A DNA stretch of 64,000 nucleotides. It comes from Spinellus fusiger (taxonomy: Eukaryota; Mucoromycota; Mucoromycetes; Mucorales; Phycomycetaceae). The DNA is taken from contig JALLLS010000037.1 of the NCBI GenBank assembly GCA_025094145.1, forward strand, positions 62,001 through 126,000, in the 5' to 3' direction. The notes under the pieces were generated by a model, which made no database searches, was not told where the DNA came from, and saw nothing but the letters and a program-made list of their open reading frames with translations. The first letter of the stretch is position 1. Each line of letters begins with the position of its first letter. Positions 23,633-36,560 of this stretch are shown here, piece after piece. Made by a program: the position numbers and the translations under genes.

Positions 23633-26600
23633 ATTAAAAACAAAACAAAAAAACAAAAAACAAAGGGTGTGTTATACATGTGACATGGGAAAATAGAGAT
23701 GAAGTTGGGTGGGTGGGTGCTTTCATGTGAAAGAGAGTGGCGTGATAGTAAAGTTAGTAGTGAGGTTGGCAGTGAGGTTGGCAGTGAGGTTGGTAGGAAG
23801 GAAGACTGGTTCTGTCTGCACTCACATTTTGCACTGGACCTGGCATATCCACAGCTTAATGGTGTGCTATGGCATTCTTTTCATCATGGATTGAATTGCT
23901 TAATCAACCGACACATATTCCCCTGTTCTCCCCTGTCTCCCGATAGCACCCACAAACAAACACACAAACATAAAAAAGGGGGAAAGAAGATCCTTAAAAT
24001 CTGCCTATGGATGAACCTAGTATGCCAAATAAGCAACAGCTAAACTTTCTTTCCTTATTTCTTTGCCTCTTCCTGCCTTAATTCTATGCTATCCATTCTG
24101 ACTAGCCACTTGTGTTTCCGTGTGTTTCCTTGTTCTTATTATTACTATACTATCTATCTATTATTCTATTATTTTATTATTTTATTATTTTATTATTTTA
24201 TTATTTTATTATTTTATTATTTTATTATTTTATTATTTTATTATTTTATTATTTTATTATTCACTATTATTCTATTATTCTATTATTCTATTATTCTATT
24301 ATTTTATTATTCAATATTATTCACTATTTATTATCCTCCACCTGTGAAATTAGACATTATACAATGCCATTTTCATTTCAACTAGGGCTACTTGGTCACA
24401 CACACCTATAGACTCATACCCCATGGCGGAATATATGTAATGTGGATCCTCCACACTGTACACATACCTATCGATACATGCACATGCACATGCACCTGTA
24501 CCTATCTACATCTCTATCTGTCTATCTACATCAGAGTAGCATCATAGGGTGTGCAAGTCCCGAGTTCTTACACAACCCGTCATTCTACCTACTGCTATAT
24601 TATTTATTATTTTTCTGCTACTTCACTTGGAAAGAGATACTTATGGGCATAGACTAAACTAGACTTGAAACTGCTTTCTGACTCTTAAATGGTGTTTTGG
24701 AGGGTACTGTCCAAGAGTGAACAGATCCCCTTTTATAGAGCCATGTAGCAAGGTCCATGAAATCCTATTGTCCATTAAAGTGTTTGTTCTATCAGTGCCC
24801 TAGTTTCTAGCATGTATTTATGAACCTGTTGTTGTATATTTATTTATTCTGAAAAATACCACATTCTGAATCCTATTGAATAGACAAAATACACATTAAA
24901 GAGACGACATGCAATAATTAAAAATACTTTTACTACTGCTACTATTATGATGATGATGATAGTGCTTATAATCATCATCATCAATTATTCATTCATAGAG
25001 TAGGTCATCTATTTCAGGTGAATATTTGATAATCATTTGATGATTGACTGCACAACATGAACTATAAGGCATCTGTTTCAAATAAAGAAAAAGAATCCAA
25101 ACTCTTATGGTTATGACTGCATAGACTGCATTCTATTCTCGAGTATTTTAAAGAATAAATAAACAAGGCAAAGTTAGTCATAATAACCCTCCTATCTAGT
25201 CTTTAGAGTAACTAAAATACACTTTATTTGAATTCAAATAAATGAATGATAATACAGATGAGATATTGAGTGGACAGTTATAAATCCATCTTTTTATGAA
25301 CACTGTTTATTTATTTACTATCTATTATCTACTATATATTATCTATTATCTATTATCTATTATCTATTATCTATTATCTATCTATTGTTATCCATAGAGG
25401 AGTTTAGTATAAGAAATAAAAAAAACTCTTAATGCCTATTATTGGCAGTAGGAAAAGATATTTACTATCTCTTGTGTACTTTTAATTATTTGTATACTAT
25501 TTATTTATAATTTAAAAAAAGTAAAAGTAAAAAAAAAAAGTAAAAATCAATATTTCTTGTATTCCATTATCATGTGCAAGAATGTACAAAAAGTGTTTCC
25601 TTGCAGTCATAGCCTATCAGGAGGCAAATTCGACAGAATTATGCTTATCTCAAATTACGTGGATAAAAAATAGTCGGATTTATAATACCGAATAATGATC
25701 GTGGTTATATTATTTCTTATTTCCTATTTCTTAAATTCGCCATGCATCCCTATCTTCCGTATAAATATCTAAAAAGATCAAAAAAAGAAAGAAAAAAGAA
25801 AAAAAAAGAAAAGTGTATATGCAACTATTTGTTCGGCCCAATTAGACCTAAAATGATTTCAATTTACTCTTTTAAGAGATCAGAACTTTCTCCAATGACA
25901 GCCTTTATGGAAGCTGAAGAGAAGGAAATCTCCTTGTAGAATATTTATTTTTTTCCCCTTGTCCTTCTCGTAGTATCTGTGTTAAGATATCGGCTCCATA
26001 CTTAACACACACTTAACACACACTTAACATATATCCCAAAAAGAAATGAGCACAGTTTTCTTCTTTCTTCATTGATGGATAAATTCCCGCGATGACTTAT
26101 TTCATAAGCACATGTAGAGATCATGTAACGTTGGGGATATTTTACCAAACAAAGAAAAGAGCATTCCCATACCCTTTCTTATTCTTTTTGGTTCATCTGT
26201 TGTGTGAATGAGTGAATAGACAGAACAGTCGATTGAGATTGAAAATGGCATGTCAAGAAAGGGAGTGCCTTGAAATGTCAAAACAGACTTCTTATGAATC
26301 AACTCTTCTTTTTTGTTGTTGTTGTTGATGTTAAAATGCTTTTGTGATAGCAAACTCAATAGAGACTCATTCCATAGGTATCAGCTGATGCTTAATTATG
26401 CATTTCATTCGTGTCATGCCTGAGAGAGAGAGCGGGCCGTAGATAGCATTTTGTTTTTTGTTTTTATCTTATCCTCTAGCATTGTTCCTTCTATGTGCTA
26501 TTGATCCTATGCTGACTAGTGCTATTGTAGAGTAACAAGATGTACTTTTCTGTTTACGACACCAATAAGAAAGAGTCATAATAGAATGGACATCTATGAC

Positions 26601-27210
26601 TTGGTCTATTTATTTCTACAGATCTGTCTCTGGGTCTACTCCAGTAATGGAGTTTTCCTTTCATACCAGCTGCACACACTTGACACACTTAACAAGACCC
26701 CAAAGGTCAATCCAACAAACCTAAATAATATTAATAGTAACCGTTGTCGCTGTCATTCTTTTAGTAGAGTGCAGAACCCATCACCAGTGCAGATGGGCCT
26801 TGTCCAGCTGAGGCAATACTAAACTGCACCCAATGCTACAGGATTGAACCCGACAGTATTCCCACGATAGGCAGCTACGGAGACATGTCAACACAAGTCA
26901 TTCATCCCCCTTTCTCTACTCATTTAGTCATTGAATAAGTCATTCAGTCACTCATTTAGTCAAGCCATTCACAGCCAGCTTTATTTCCTTGCAACATGAA
27001 TTCTCTCTTTTTTAATTTTATTTTTTTATTCCATGGATGGGACTGATATAAAATATATAAAATATTAATATATATATCATTGCCTGTTTATACCTTCCCC
27101 AGGAGAAAGGAAAAAAAGAAAGAAAGAAAACAGAAAACAAACCCAACACACTTACCTTACTTTACCTATTTTACCTACTACTTTACCTTTCCTACTTTAC
27201 CTTACCTTTT
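23633..27210. other. 3.6-kb gene-poor, microsatellite-rich region
   Basis: No gene is convincing. The region contains a GTGAGGTTGGCA tandem run (about 23757-23800), the TTTTA microsatellite (24165-24310), TATCTAT runs (25318-25385), A-rich tracts (25515-25550 and 25775-25815) and repeats of CACTTAACA (26003-26030). Around 26620-26935 both strands are fairly open and an acceptor-like TTTTAGTAG occurs, but nothing matches a family I recognise. Confidence 0.55.
24140..24345 (+). repeat. TTTTA/TTCTA microsatellite
   Basis: About 20 TATTT-type units followed by TATTC units. The three open frames across this stretch are repeat artefacts (Ile/Leu/Phe/Tyr only). Confidence 0.95.
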
Positions 27211-28129
27211 ATGCCTCCCAACGACATTGTACAGTATTCCTTTGAAGAGTCCACCCACAAGGATCTCTCATTAAAACAACTTATTCATGACATCCACGGT
27301 GTTCTTGGTGATGAAGGACTGGATTCCAAAAAGATCAATGTATCTGAGATCATTGACTTGATGCAGACCTACCGTTCAGATAGAATGGACTGGCGGCCAT
27401 ACACTCTGTTTGATCCTTCCCGTCCTTATACTCGTAATCTAGTGGATGATGGCAATGGCAAGGTAATGAGACACTTCATTAAGATAGAAGCCTCTCTTCT
27501 TTCTTTCTTTCTTTCTCTTCTTTATGTCTGCTTGAAGTATAGAGTTGTTTTGAATAACTGTCTTGTCTTTCTAGTTCAATCTCATGATCCTTGCATGGAA
27601 TCAAGGACAGCACAGGTAAAATGTTACATCCAATCAGGACTCCCTTTCTTTCTTTCTTTCTTTCTCCACTACAGCATAAAACTCATCTCTTCTATTGGCA
27701 GTCCAATCCACAGCCATGATGGGTCACATTGTGTCATGAAAATACTGGAGGGTGAATTGCAGGAGACGTTGTTTGACTGGCCACAGAGCGAAGAGGGCGA
27801 ATCAGAAGCCCTGGTCATTCTCAAAGATACTTTCTACCGCTCAGATCAAGTCACTTATGTGCATGGTAAGGAGGTGTTTTAAATAGGCTTGCTGTTTCCC
27901 TTATCTTATCGTGGGCTAATTTCTATCCGTCCCTACGCCCATTTCAGATAAGATAGGTCTTCATCGGGTCACCAATCCAAGTGCACAGAAGGGTGCTGTC
28001 TCATTACATCTCTATACTCCTCCCTATAAGGTGTGTAAAACATTTGAAGAGAAAACAGGAGAGGCGCAAAGCAGTGGTGTTTGTCCGTTTTATTCTGTGA
28101 ATGGTGTTCGTTGTCCGTCTTCCATGTAA
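27211..28129 (+). CDS. Cysteine dioxygenase, four exons
   Basis: Exons 27211-27462, 27575-27615, 27702-27865, 27948-28129; 212 residues, typical for the family. It is a cupin enzyme that oxidises L-cysteine to cysteine sulfinate with a non-haem Fe(II), controlling cysteine level and sulfur flow to sulfate/taurine. Signatures are YTRNLVDDGNGKFNLMIL; the iron ligands in PIHSHDGSHC (His-x-His); LHRV with the third His; and LHLYTPPY. Both partners of the Cys-Tyr crosslink known from the mammalian enzyme appear to be present: Cys five residues after the second ligand, and Tyr in LHLYTPPY. The second exon is only 41 nt, so the gene looks broken in open-frame maps. It is convergent with ETF-QO. Confidence 0.95.
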
Positions 28130-29132
28130 ACAAGCCAAGTCCACTGAGTATAACAGCACTGAGTATAATATCACCAAGTATAATAGCACCGAGTATAATA
28201 GCACTGAATATAATAAACAAGCCAAGTCCACTGTAGTTATTAGAGTGTAGTCGTAGTCGTAGTCGTAGTGGTGGTGGTGGCAGTCTTACGGTAATAATTC
28301 TCACTTGTCATCTACTGTGGTGTGGTGTAGTGTGGTGGGCTGGGCTAGGCTGGGCTAGGCTGGGCTGGACTGTCTTTCACTCATCCTCTTCTCTAACCTA
28401 CAAAAACAAAGAAAAGCACATAAACAAAGAAAAGAACAAAGAAAAGAGAAAGGAAAAGGTGGTTTCTGCCTGCCTCCCTTTTCCCTCTTCTTTTATATAC
28501 TTTCTCTTGCCTTGGTCCTTTCTTCTTGGCCACTCAAGAGAGTCGACGGTGGCGAAATCATACGTCCATTCTATTGGTCAGCCATCCTCCCCCTTGTGGA
28601 CTTTGAGAGAGTGGGAAATAGGCATGGGTAGGAGTATAAAAATGAGGGAGGGATCCTATCATGCCGTGGTACCATTTGGAGTGGGGTTTATCAGCTGCTA
28701 TTGAAGAGTCGTCTGATCTGATCCATACAGAAGAGTAGTGGTTGTTGGTGAGTGGTGAGTGGTAATAATAATAATAATAATAATAGTAGTAATAGTAGTC
28801 ATAGTAATAGTAGTCATAGTAACAGTAGTCATAGTAACAGTAATAACAATAGCAGAAATGAGATTCTTATTCTGCACCTATAGACTGTATGTAGACTGCA
28901 GATAGACTGCCTATTGAGCCATGATAGAGTTGGACTGTTCTCTCCACTCCACTCCACTCCACTAAGAGGCCTTCTTCCTTCCATCCATGTAGATCAATAC
29001 ACACACCAACAGACTCTTTTGATGCAAAGAAAAAGAAAAAAGTATATTTCCACTTAGTTCTAAACCAACACAACATCCACTCCCCTTCTCTCTTTATTTT
29101 TTATTTTTTTATTGTTACATATATCCACTCTT
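28130..29132. repeat. Low-complexity convergent spacer
   Basis: The space between the 3' ends of the cysteine dioxygenase (+) and ETF-QO (-) genes holds several short tandem repeats: GAGTATAATAGCAC-like units (28143-28210), TAGTCG/GGT units (28243-28280), GGGCTGGGCTAG units (28337-28370) and AATAGTAGT/CAGTAGTCATAGTAA units (28765-28850). No gene is supported. Confidence 0.75.
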
Positions 29133-31278
29133 CTATGTCCAGATATACTACAAAAGATTATTAGGATGAACATTAGCACCGTGACTACCCTCTTCCTCCT
29201 TCCTTCATCTTTTACCTGAGGTCCTCCTCCTCCTTCTGGCACAGTCCAGTCAATGTTCTGTGATGGATCCTTAATATCACATGTCTTGCAGTGAATGCAG
29301 TTCTGTGAGTTGATCTGCAGTCTCTTTTCTCCTGCCTTGGTCTCGTCATCCACATACTCATACACCCCAGCTAACCCACAGTGAGTATACTAGCCAGCCT
29401 CCATTGCCTACAACTCACCAGGACAGAATCTGTTCTCAGGTCCATCAAACACTCCCAGGTTTCTTTCTACAGGCACCTCCTTGTTTCTCAGACGCAGATG
29501 GATGGGCTGATTCTCGGCGTGGTTTGTGCCTGTGCGTGCCACATTGGTGAGGAGATCAAAGGAAATGACCCCATCAGGCTTGGGATAGTCAATGGGCTTT
29601 GCCTTGCTATGATCCATGACACAGCGTCAGTCTATTGAGTGTTTGCATGGGAGGCACTTACGCAGCAGGCACCATACACTCCCAATCCGCCTTTTTATGC
29701 TTAAAGGTCCATGGCATGCGTCCCTTGAGGAACATGGTCTCCAGTCCAGAGTAGATGAGACCACCGTACATTCCAAGCGCAGTGTGGAAAGATGGCTTGC
29801 AGTTTCTCACTTCATAGAGCTCCTTGAACACCCACGATGCCTTGATGTTCTCCTCATAGCTGTCAAGAACAATCGCCCTGTCACTCTCTGCTGCAGCCTC
29901 GCCAGCCAATGCCTCAAATGCAGCCTCAGCAGCCAGCATGCCTGATTTCATGGCAGTATGAGTGCCCTTGATCTTGGGCACATTGAGGAATCCAGCAGTG
30001 CATCCAATCAGGGCACCACCAGGGAACACGAGTTTGGGAATGGACTGGTAGCCGCCTTCATTCAGTGCACGGGCACCATACGAAATGCACTTTCCTCCTT
30101 CCAAGAGGGGTTTGATGGAGGGATGGTGTTTGAAGCGCTAATGGAACAGAGACAGGTGGTAAGAAAGAAAGAAAAAGAAAAAACAGCCCTACTCACTTGG
30201 AATTCCTTGTAGGGACTCAGGTAGGGGTTACTGTAGTCAAGTCCCACAACATAGCCAATAGCCACCAAATGCTTCTCTGGCTCGAGATGGTAGATGAAGC
30301 TGCCTCCATACGTCTGATAGTCCACAGGCCATCCAATGGTATGGATGACAGACCCAGGACGGTGTTTTTCTGGCTCCACCTCCCATACCTCCTTGATGCC
30401 AATGCCATACTTCTGGGGATCACAGTCCTTTCTCAAGTCGAACTTCTTGAACAGTGTCTTTGTCAATGAGCCATGACATCCCTCGGCAAACAACGTCACT
30501 TTAGCCTTGACCTGCATGCCTCTTTCATAGGTGTCCTACAGTCAGTCAGAACCAACAGTCAGTCAGTCAGTCAGTCAGGGAAAAACGTGTCGTCTCTCAC
30601 TACCTTTGGCTCAAACTGCTTGTTCAATCCAACATCATTCAATGCAACACCCGTCACATTGCCCTGTTCATCATACAACACCTCACTTGCAGCAAACCCA
30701 GGATACACCTCCACCCCCACCTCCTCAGCCTGCTCACCCAACCACTTGACAAAGTTATTCAGCGACACAATGTAGTTGCCCTTGTTGTTCATCTGAGGCG
30801 GGTGGGGCAGAGGAATCGAAAGCGTCGACGTCAAGAACCGCATGCTGTCCTGTGTCACTGGTGTGTTCAGAGGCGCGCCCTTCTCCTTCCAGTCAGGAAT
30901 CAGCTCATCCAACGCACGGGGTTCCAGAACAGCCCCACTGAGAATATGGGCCCCTACTTCGCCTGCCTTTTCAAACAGCATCACACGACACTCCTTGCCG
31001 GCCTCGTTGGCAAGTTGTTTGATGCGGATGGCTGCTGCCATACCAGAGGGGCCTCCACCAACAATAGCTACATCGGTGTCATCCACAAAGGGGTCTTGGC
31101 GGCGGGGGTCGTCTTCTGCAAACGAGTCGCGGCCTGCAGGGATCCATAGAGAGCGGGTGAGTGGAGCGAGGGGTGTGTGTCGTGACGTGACAGGTAGTAG
31201 AAGACTGGGGCGGTAGAGGTGTGGTGCCGTGCGGGCGGTGTGCGTGTATGCCTTGGCCGTACGGAATAGTGCAGACAT
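29133..31278 (-). CDS. Electron transfer flavoprotein-ubiquinone oxidoreductase (ETF-QO), six exons
   Basis: Minus-strand exons: 31278-30604, 30535-30197, 30137-29662, 29606-29419, 29370-29216, 29147-29133; 615 residues. It is a mitochondrial inner membrane flavoprotein that passes electrons from ETF to ubiquinone in fatty-acid and amino-acid catabolism. The N-terminus (Arg/Ser/Thr-rich, no acids for about 45 residues) is a likely presequence. Domains are the FAD-binding [31 protein letters not shown], and the ubiquinone/FAD region with [10 protein letters not shown] and [19 protein letters not shown]. The [4Fe-4S] ligands are the Cys in RFCPAGVYEY and the three in CIHCKTC. The last exon encodes only Tyr-Ile-Trp-Thr and the stop, completing the usual GGGGP-x-Y ending. 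It is a member of the yeast Cir2 / human ETFDH family. Confidence 0.96.
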
Positions 31279-33039
31279 GACCTAGAAGAAGAGAAAATAG
31301 AAGAGAAAATAGAAGAGAAAAGAAAAGAAAAGAGAAGAGGATGGAGTGAGTGTCTTTTGTTTTGGTATGAGAATTGGAATTGTGGTATGAGTTGGAATGA
31401 TCAAGGCGGTGGGCAGGTGTAAATAGAAGACTATTGATTCTGACCAAACCTACAGGTATATTAGACAGAGGAGGGAGTTGGAAACAGAAACAGAAACAGA
31501 AGAAGAAGAAAAAAGAAAATAGGCCTTGTTCTTTCATTTTGCCCTTTGACGGGTAGTACACATTAGAAGCATCTGCTAACACGTGATGTGTGAGAAATGC
31601 GGGGAATACAGGGGTTCAATAGAATATAATTACTATTAAAAGAAAAAGAAAAAGAAAAAGAATGATAATTACAGTCAATAAGACAATCCAAATTGTAAGG
31701 TATAGACACTCCAATACATGAGTGTTTAAATAATTGCCTTGTATTTTGGTTGAGTATAGAAATAACTACAAAAAGAAGGCTTTGTTGTCGGTATAAAAGA
31801 CAAAAGAGAAACAAGAAAAACAAGAATGAGAGCTCTGTCCAATATAGTAGCTATAATAAATTTAATCTTAAGTCAACAAAAGAACATTAGTATTGGCATT
31901 GGAAGAGTTAAATACAACTCATCCCATCTACCTATAATTGCTGTTGGTATAGAATGAAAATATAGATAGATAGATAGATAGATAGATAAACAAATAAATA
32001 AACAAATAAACAAATAAAAAGCTGTAAATTAAACAGAATATTGGTTTGGATTGACCACTGTAGTATACCACATTTTAAGAAATCACTATAAAAATAGACA
32101 GTGATGACAGGTGGATATGGATTTAGTTCAAGATTCCAAAGTGAATAACACCAAAATCAATTATACTGACAGTGGTCTACACTAGTCAATTGTTCAAAGA
32201 CTCTCTTTCGTCTGTCTCAACTTCAATCTACAATTTGTCTCTTTTCTAGAGTAAACTATTGTAAGCTGTTATTGATGACACATGAATTATAAAAGCTCCG
32301 CATTAAGAGAAATGGGCAGAAATGTCACTGTTAAATATATTGATATTTATAAATATTTATAGAATGAAAACAACCAATAGTCCTTTACTAAATAATAAAA
32401 ATAATAAAAATAAACATTGAATGTATATATTTGATCTTTATTAGTATTCACTTTGTATTATGTTCATCAGAAAAGAACTTAACAATAAAGTATAAGAATA
32501 GCAATGGCATCATTATGCTGAGAAAGAAAAGAAGTGACTTCACATTCAGGAAACATTTCTTTTGTAACTTAAGTAATATAGCCTTAAAAAAGTATAAAAG
32601 TTGTTGCATGTGCCATCCTATAGACCTTTGAGAAATGTACTTGTTTTATTTATTTATTTATAAAAAACACTCCTTTTGTTCCAAGCATTTTGAAAAATAA
32701 AAAAGTATAACAATACTATGTGTTCAACTAAAAATAGATAGATACAGACTACATAGAACCCCACCAGATAGTTGATGGACTCCAGTATATTATAGTATAA
32801 TCAAAAGTAACAGCAAGAAGGTTGAAACTAAGAAAACTGAATGGTGTTTTATAGGATACTAATCTGACCTCACTTCCACAGTCACACACAATTGAATTGA
32901 ATACTTTCTTTAATAAATCTCAGGACGAAGTAGATAAGATATGTTCAACATTAAATAAAACACTTAACATTTGATTTAGAAGCCTCAGACTTAAGAATAC
33001 CAAGGCTCAATATATTTAATTATAGAAAACAAAATAATA
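31279..33039. other. AT-rich gene-poor stretch
   Basis: The 5' flank of ETF-QO contains AGAAAAGA runs (31285-31340) and AAAAAGAAAAAG runs (31637-31662). Further on there are GATA and AACAAATAAA repeats (31965-32025). No coding potential is convincing on either strand. It could contain unrecognised transposon debris. Confidence 0.55.
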
Positions 33040-33745
33040 ATAATACAGTTAATATTTTGTATGTCCTTCTTTGGCATCAATGACTGTCTGGTATCTATCT
33101 ATCATACTTTGAACTTATTATTATGCAAGTTCAATACCAACTCTCTCTTCCACACCTCTGAAAGTAGAGTATTCACAATTTCAACATTTGGTAATAGATA
33201 CCCTTCTTCCTTCAATTCTTCTTTCCAAGACATATCAGACGTGTTCAATTGGGTTCAAGTCAGGACATTGTATGTGATAGTACTCAAAGCCTCGAATCTG
33301 ACGTGTCTCTTTTCACCCTCTAGCATAGGCCCCAGTATGACAGCTACCACTCTTGCCCAATAAAAACGTTTCTCTTTGTATTTTACAGTTAAAGATGGTT
33401 TGTGGCCTACATAAAAAGATCCAAACCCTAACTGATTGCAGTAGCTTATAATGATGTCTCTACATACATCCACCTCAAACCTCAACATTTCTAATTTCAA
33501 TTGATTCTATAAGGCAAATAGGTCCTTTCTAATGAATTTTTCCAGGTGTCTGAAATCCCTCATTCACTTTATTTTGTGTTTTCCATGACTCTCCAAATGT
33601 AATGATAATATGTGTTCTTTGATATTTCTAATACTATTTTGAACTGTGGGCATTTTCATCGTAACTATGCCTTCAATGACAGTCAATTTTAATCCAGCCT
33701 TCAACAGGTAATATATGCCCCCCTCCCCCCTTTTATTTTTATTTT
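33040..33745 (-). pseudogene. Tc1/mariner transposase relic, second family
   Basis: Minus-strand pieces include a central block (GFGSFYVGHKPSLTVKYKEKRFYWAR) resembling the transposase in the palindrome spacer, then SALT-type remnants. After a deletion there is a C-terminal block with DLNPIEHV followed by a stop where Trp is expected, and an ending QTVIDAKEGHTKY near 33060. The catalytic centre is gone. The relic abuts the 5' end of a family-a element at about 33823. Confidence 0.75.
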
Positions 33746-33822
33746 TATCTTTTGCTTTATCATATTCTCCACAAATGTAAGTTTCTGAATATATATCTGA
33801 GATGTTGTGTTGGATTTAATAA

Positions 33823-34200
33823 TAAAGTGACCAAAAGAATGTAATCGACGGTTTCTAATTCCAGGCTATTTTTTCTTTCTTCATAACAATTCTTTTTCTT
33901 TAATGTCTGACTCATCCAGCACCATGAACATTTTTACCAAGACCCCCGAGATGTATGGGAAATAAACAAGCTTCAAGACTCGTTCAGCCATTCTCCATGA
34001 GGTGCTGAACATGAACATCACCCAAGCCGAGACATCTAGTATGTTTAATGTTCCTCCCACCACCGTAGGAGACATTGTGAGATACTTCAAAAAAGACAGG
34101 CTTGGTAGTACCTTCTCCCAAGAGTGGCCGACTAAGAAAGTTGGACAACAGGAATCTCCGGTGGTTGAGAAGAACAGTGGTCAGTGATCCTCATCAGACC
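33823..34200 (+). mobile_element. Tc1/mariner family a, 5' fragment
   Basis: This starts with the family terminal sequence (TAAAGTGACCAAA...GTAATCGACGG), followed by the leader and the transposase N-terminus (MSDSSSTMNIFTKTPEMYGK, then a stop, then LNMNITQAETSSMFNVPPT with the helix-turn-helix). It ends abruptly near 34200 at GTGATCCTCATCAGACC. At this position it still has CAG (Gln) where the palindrome copies have TAG. Confidence 0.85.
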
Positions 34201-35867
34201 ACACCTCTTATCCTTATCTTGATCTCGACACTACTCCTGCTATTCCATTCAAATATGTATCTACCTACATATCGTCATCTCTGCTCTATTCACTCCATGC
34301 CTGAATCAATAGATGACCTCAAACACATTGTGCTTGACAATTATCTGCTGTCTGGTAAAAAAAAAGTGTCTTGAAACATCTGCAATGTTGGAACTCGGGT
34401 ACCATGTCATCCATTGTTGACCTACACTTTGCCAAAGAGATCTCTTTCTTGTTGCAACCATCATTGGCTATTGTTCTGTTATTTTTGGTATCTCACAATT
34501 GAGGAAACACAGCCCCAAAATAGACTGGTCCAAGACAAGACAAGACAAGACAAAAAAAAACAAGTGTCGTGTTCTCTTTTCTCTTTATGCAAGAGAGTGT
34601 CTGATCTCCTTCCATTGCCTCTGTTGGTGCCTCTGGATATTCCAATTTACACGTACTACCAACATTGCCTGAAACAAGATTCTCTGTACTCTCTGTACCA
34701 CCTTATGTTTAGACGAACAAAGGAATCCAGGCCGTGTATCCTGCTGTATAGCTGACAATCCTCTGGACAAATGTGCACACAGGCCCCAGACTGCCAAAGA
34801 GGTATAACAGTGGATATACAAACACATTCATGGAAGACAGTGCTAACAGTCCTCCCCTCCAAAAGTGCCCTGACCATACAATTTCAACTGCTGGGATCCT
34901 GTGTCAGTATGGCAATGATAGCTTCCTGTACCCCTTTTTGTCTTTATCTTCTGCCTCCTTCACTTGACACCACAACACCCACCATTATTGTCTTTTTCTG
35001 TTTTTCTTTTCTTGGTTGTCCCTAACAGCCTTGGGAGCAGACAACAAAGGTAGACTAAAAAATGAGAACAGATACTCAATGGATTTACTGTCTACAGTTT
35101 CATATTGCCTTATCTTCTCCTTATGTCTATCGAAATAGCACCCATCTCTCAACAGTATATGTCTCTATCTACTGCAACAAGGGTTAAAAGATACATTTCA
35201 GAATAGTGCTGGTGCTATTCTTTTTTTTTTGGGACAAAAGAAATAATAGTGTTGTCGTCTGTAGTGGTTCCTCATGGTGTTGTTATGAAAAAAGGATATA
35301 GGGGTCTGTTATGTGTTTTCTTTCTTTAGCTATGGTATGGTAATGGATGTAGTAATGGATTGGTATAGAAAGAGAACCTATCTAAACTTATACCGTATGC
35401 TTGTTATGATAACGATACCTAGAATAGTTATTATAGACTACAATGGCCACTGTGTTGATCAGTATAAAAGTAGTCTGCTAATTAGCTTATTATCTAGAGA
35501 AAAAATTCATAAGCCTGATCATATCCGCTATGACCAACGAGTAGAATCGAATGGTAGCCTGATGGTACTTGTACAAATACCTTCCCAATTGCCAGATAGA
35601 ACCGGCAATATAATATCTTTCTGTTAAATATCCTTTGTCTGTTCATTGCTGTCTAAAATGCAGTAAAAGATCATCTTAGTCTTGGATACTCTCTCTCTCT
35701 CTGTGTGTGTGTGTATGTTTATTTGTGAATTAATGGATGAATGATTAAATAAATTCAATATAAATAAATGCAAGATGAAATGAATGAATGCAAGATGAAA
35801 TAGATGAATAGATATATGAATGTCTGGATGTGTATGATTATGTGTATTTGTGTGTGTATTATCTATA
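34201..35867. other. Unassigned stretch; possible decayed or diverged gene
   Basis: Several moderately open frames (34414-34755 and 35313-35627 on plus; 34585-34877 on minus) have more protein-like composition than the AT-rich flanks, for example RIVIIDYNGHCVDQYKSS near 35410. They could not be joined into one gene and match nothing I know. A CT/GT microsatellite lies at 35690-35715, and GATGAAATGAATGAATGCAA repeats at 35770-35820. Confidence 0.35.
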
Positions 35868-36560
35868 TTAGAGGTGGTGGTGGTATTGTAAGATTAGATG
35901 GTGGAAGAAGAGAAAGATTCTGAGAGAGGAGATTGACCCCGAAGAGTCTAAAGAACTACCCTGAGAAAGCAAACCACCACCACCACCACCACCACGAAGA
36001 GCAAGAGCAGAGATACCAACAGCAACAGCACGAGCTTCTGTATCATTATCAGTAATGTTAGTACCAGTAGTATCAGTAGTATCAGTGGCATTAGTATTAT
36101 TAACAAACAACGAACGGCCCAGACGTCTTACTATCGGGCAAGGGATCCTCGTTGGGAAAGATCCCCCGCCGCCATCTCTTTGCATACCTGGTGTGCTCAC
36201 ACAAACACCACCACCACCACGTCTACGAACAACAGCATTGCCTGTATCATTAATATTATTGACACTAATATTAATAATATCAGCATCATTGCCAGTAGCA
36301 GCGGCAGCTTTATCAGCTGTCCTGCACAGATGGATGTTTCTTATCATTACATCAAATTCGGTCAGCCATGCGTAGCGGCGACCACTGGTGGGAGACTGGG
36401 AGGGTGAAGGGGAAGAGGAAGAGGAAGAGGAAGAGGAAGAGGAAGAGGAAAAGAAAAAGAAAAAGGAAGAAGAAGAGGAAGAAGAACGGAAGCGATAACG
36501 AACATGACGTTCTTCCACGGATGGGAGAACGGGAGCGAGAGCGAGAAAGAGGGCGAACAA
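35868..36560 (-). CDS. Hypothetical low-complexity open frame
   Basis: A 230-codon frame of higher GC than its surroundings. It has a hydrophobic N-terminus (MFALFLALAPVLPSV, resembling a signal peptide), long Ser and Phe runs from a GAGGAAGAG-type repeat, a more complex centre (GRRYAWLTEFDVMIRNIHLCRTADKAA), Asn/Asp/Thr-rich and Gly-rich segments, and a His-rich end. The repeat on the other strand reads as Lys/Arg. No family is recognised, and the frame may be a chance product of the repeats. Confidence 0.3.
   Translation of the reverse strand: MFALFLALAPVLPSVEERHVRYRFRSSSSSSSFFFFFSSSSSSSSSSSSSPSPSQSPTSGRRYAWLTEFDVMIRNIHLCRTADKAAAATGNDADIINISVNNINDTGNAVVRRRGGGGVCVSTPGMQRDGGGGSFPTRIPCPIVRRLGRSLFVNNTNATDTTDTTGTNITDNDTEARAVAVGISALALRGGGGGGGLLSQGSSLDSSGSISSLRIFLFFHHLILQYHHHL

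Noticed and set aside
24086..24411. Three overlapping Leu/Ile/Phe-rich frames that resemble membrane proteins
   Set aside because: All three frames of a TTTTA microsatellite give hydrophobic residues. This is a composition artefact.
26586..26935. Possible small gene around 26.6-26.9 kb
   Set aside because: Both strands are moderately open and splice-like signals exist, but no joined model or family match could be supported.
30473..31216. Plus-strand open frames opposite ETF-QO
   Set aside because: They are shadows of the well-supported minus-strand ETF-QO exons.
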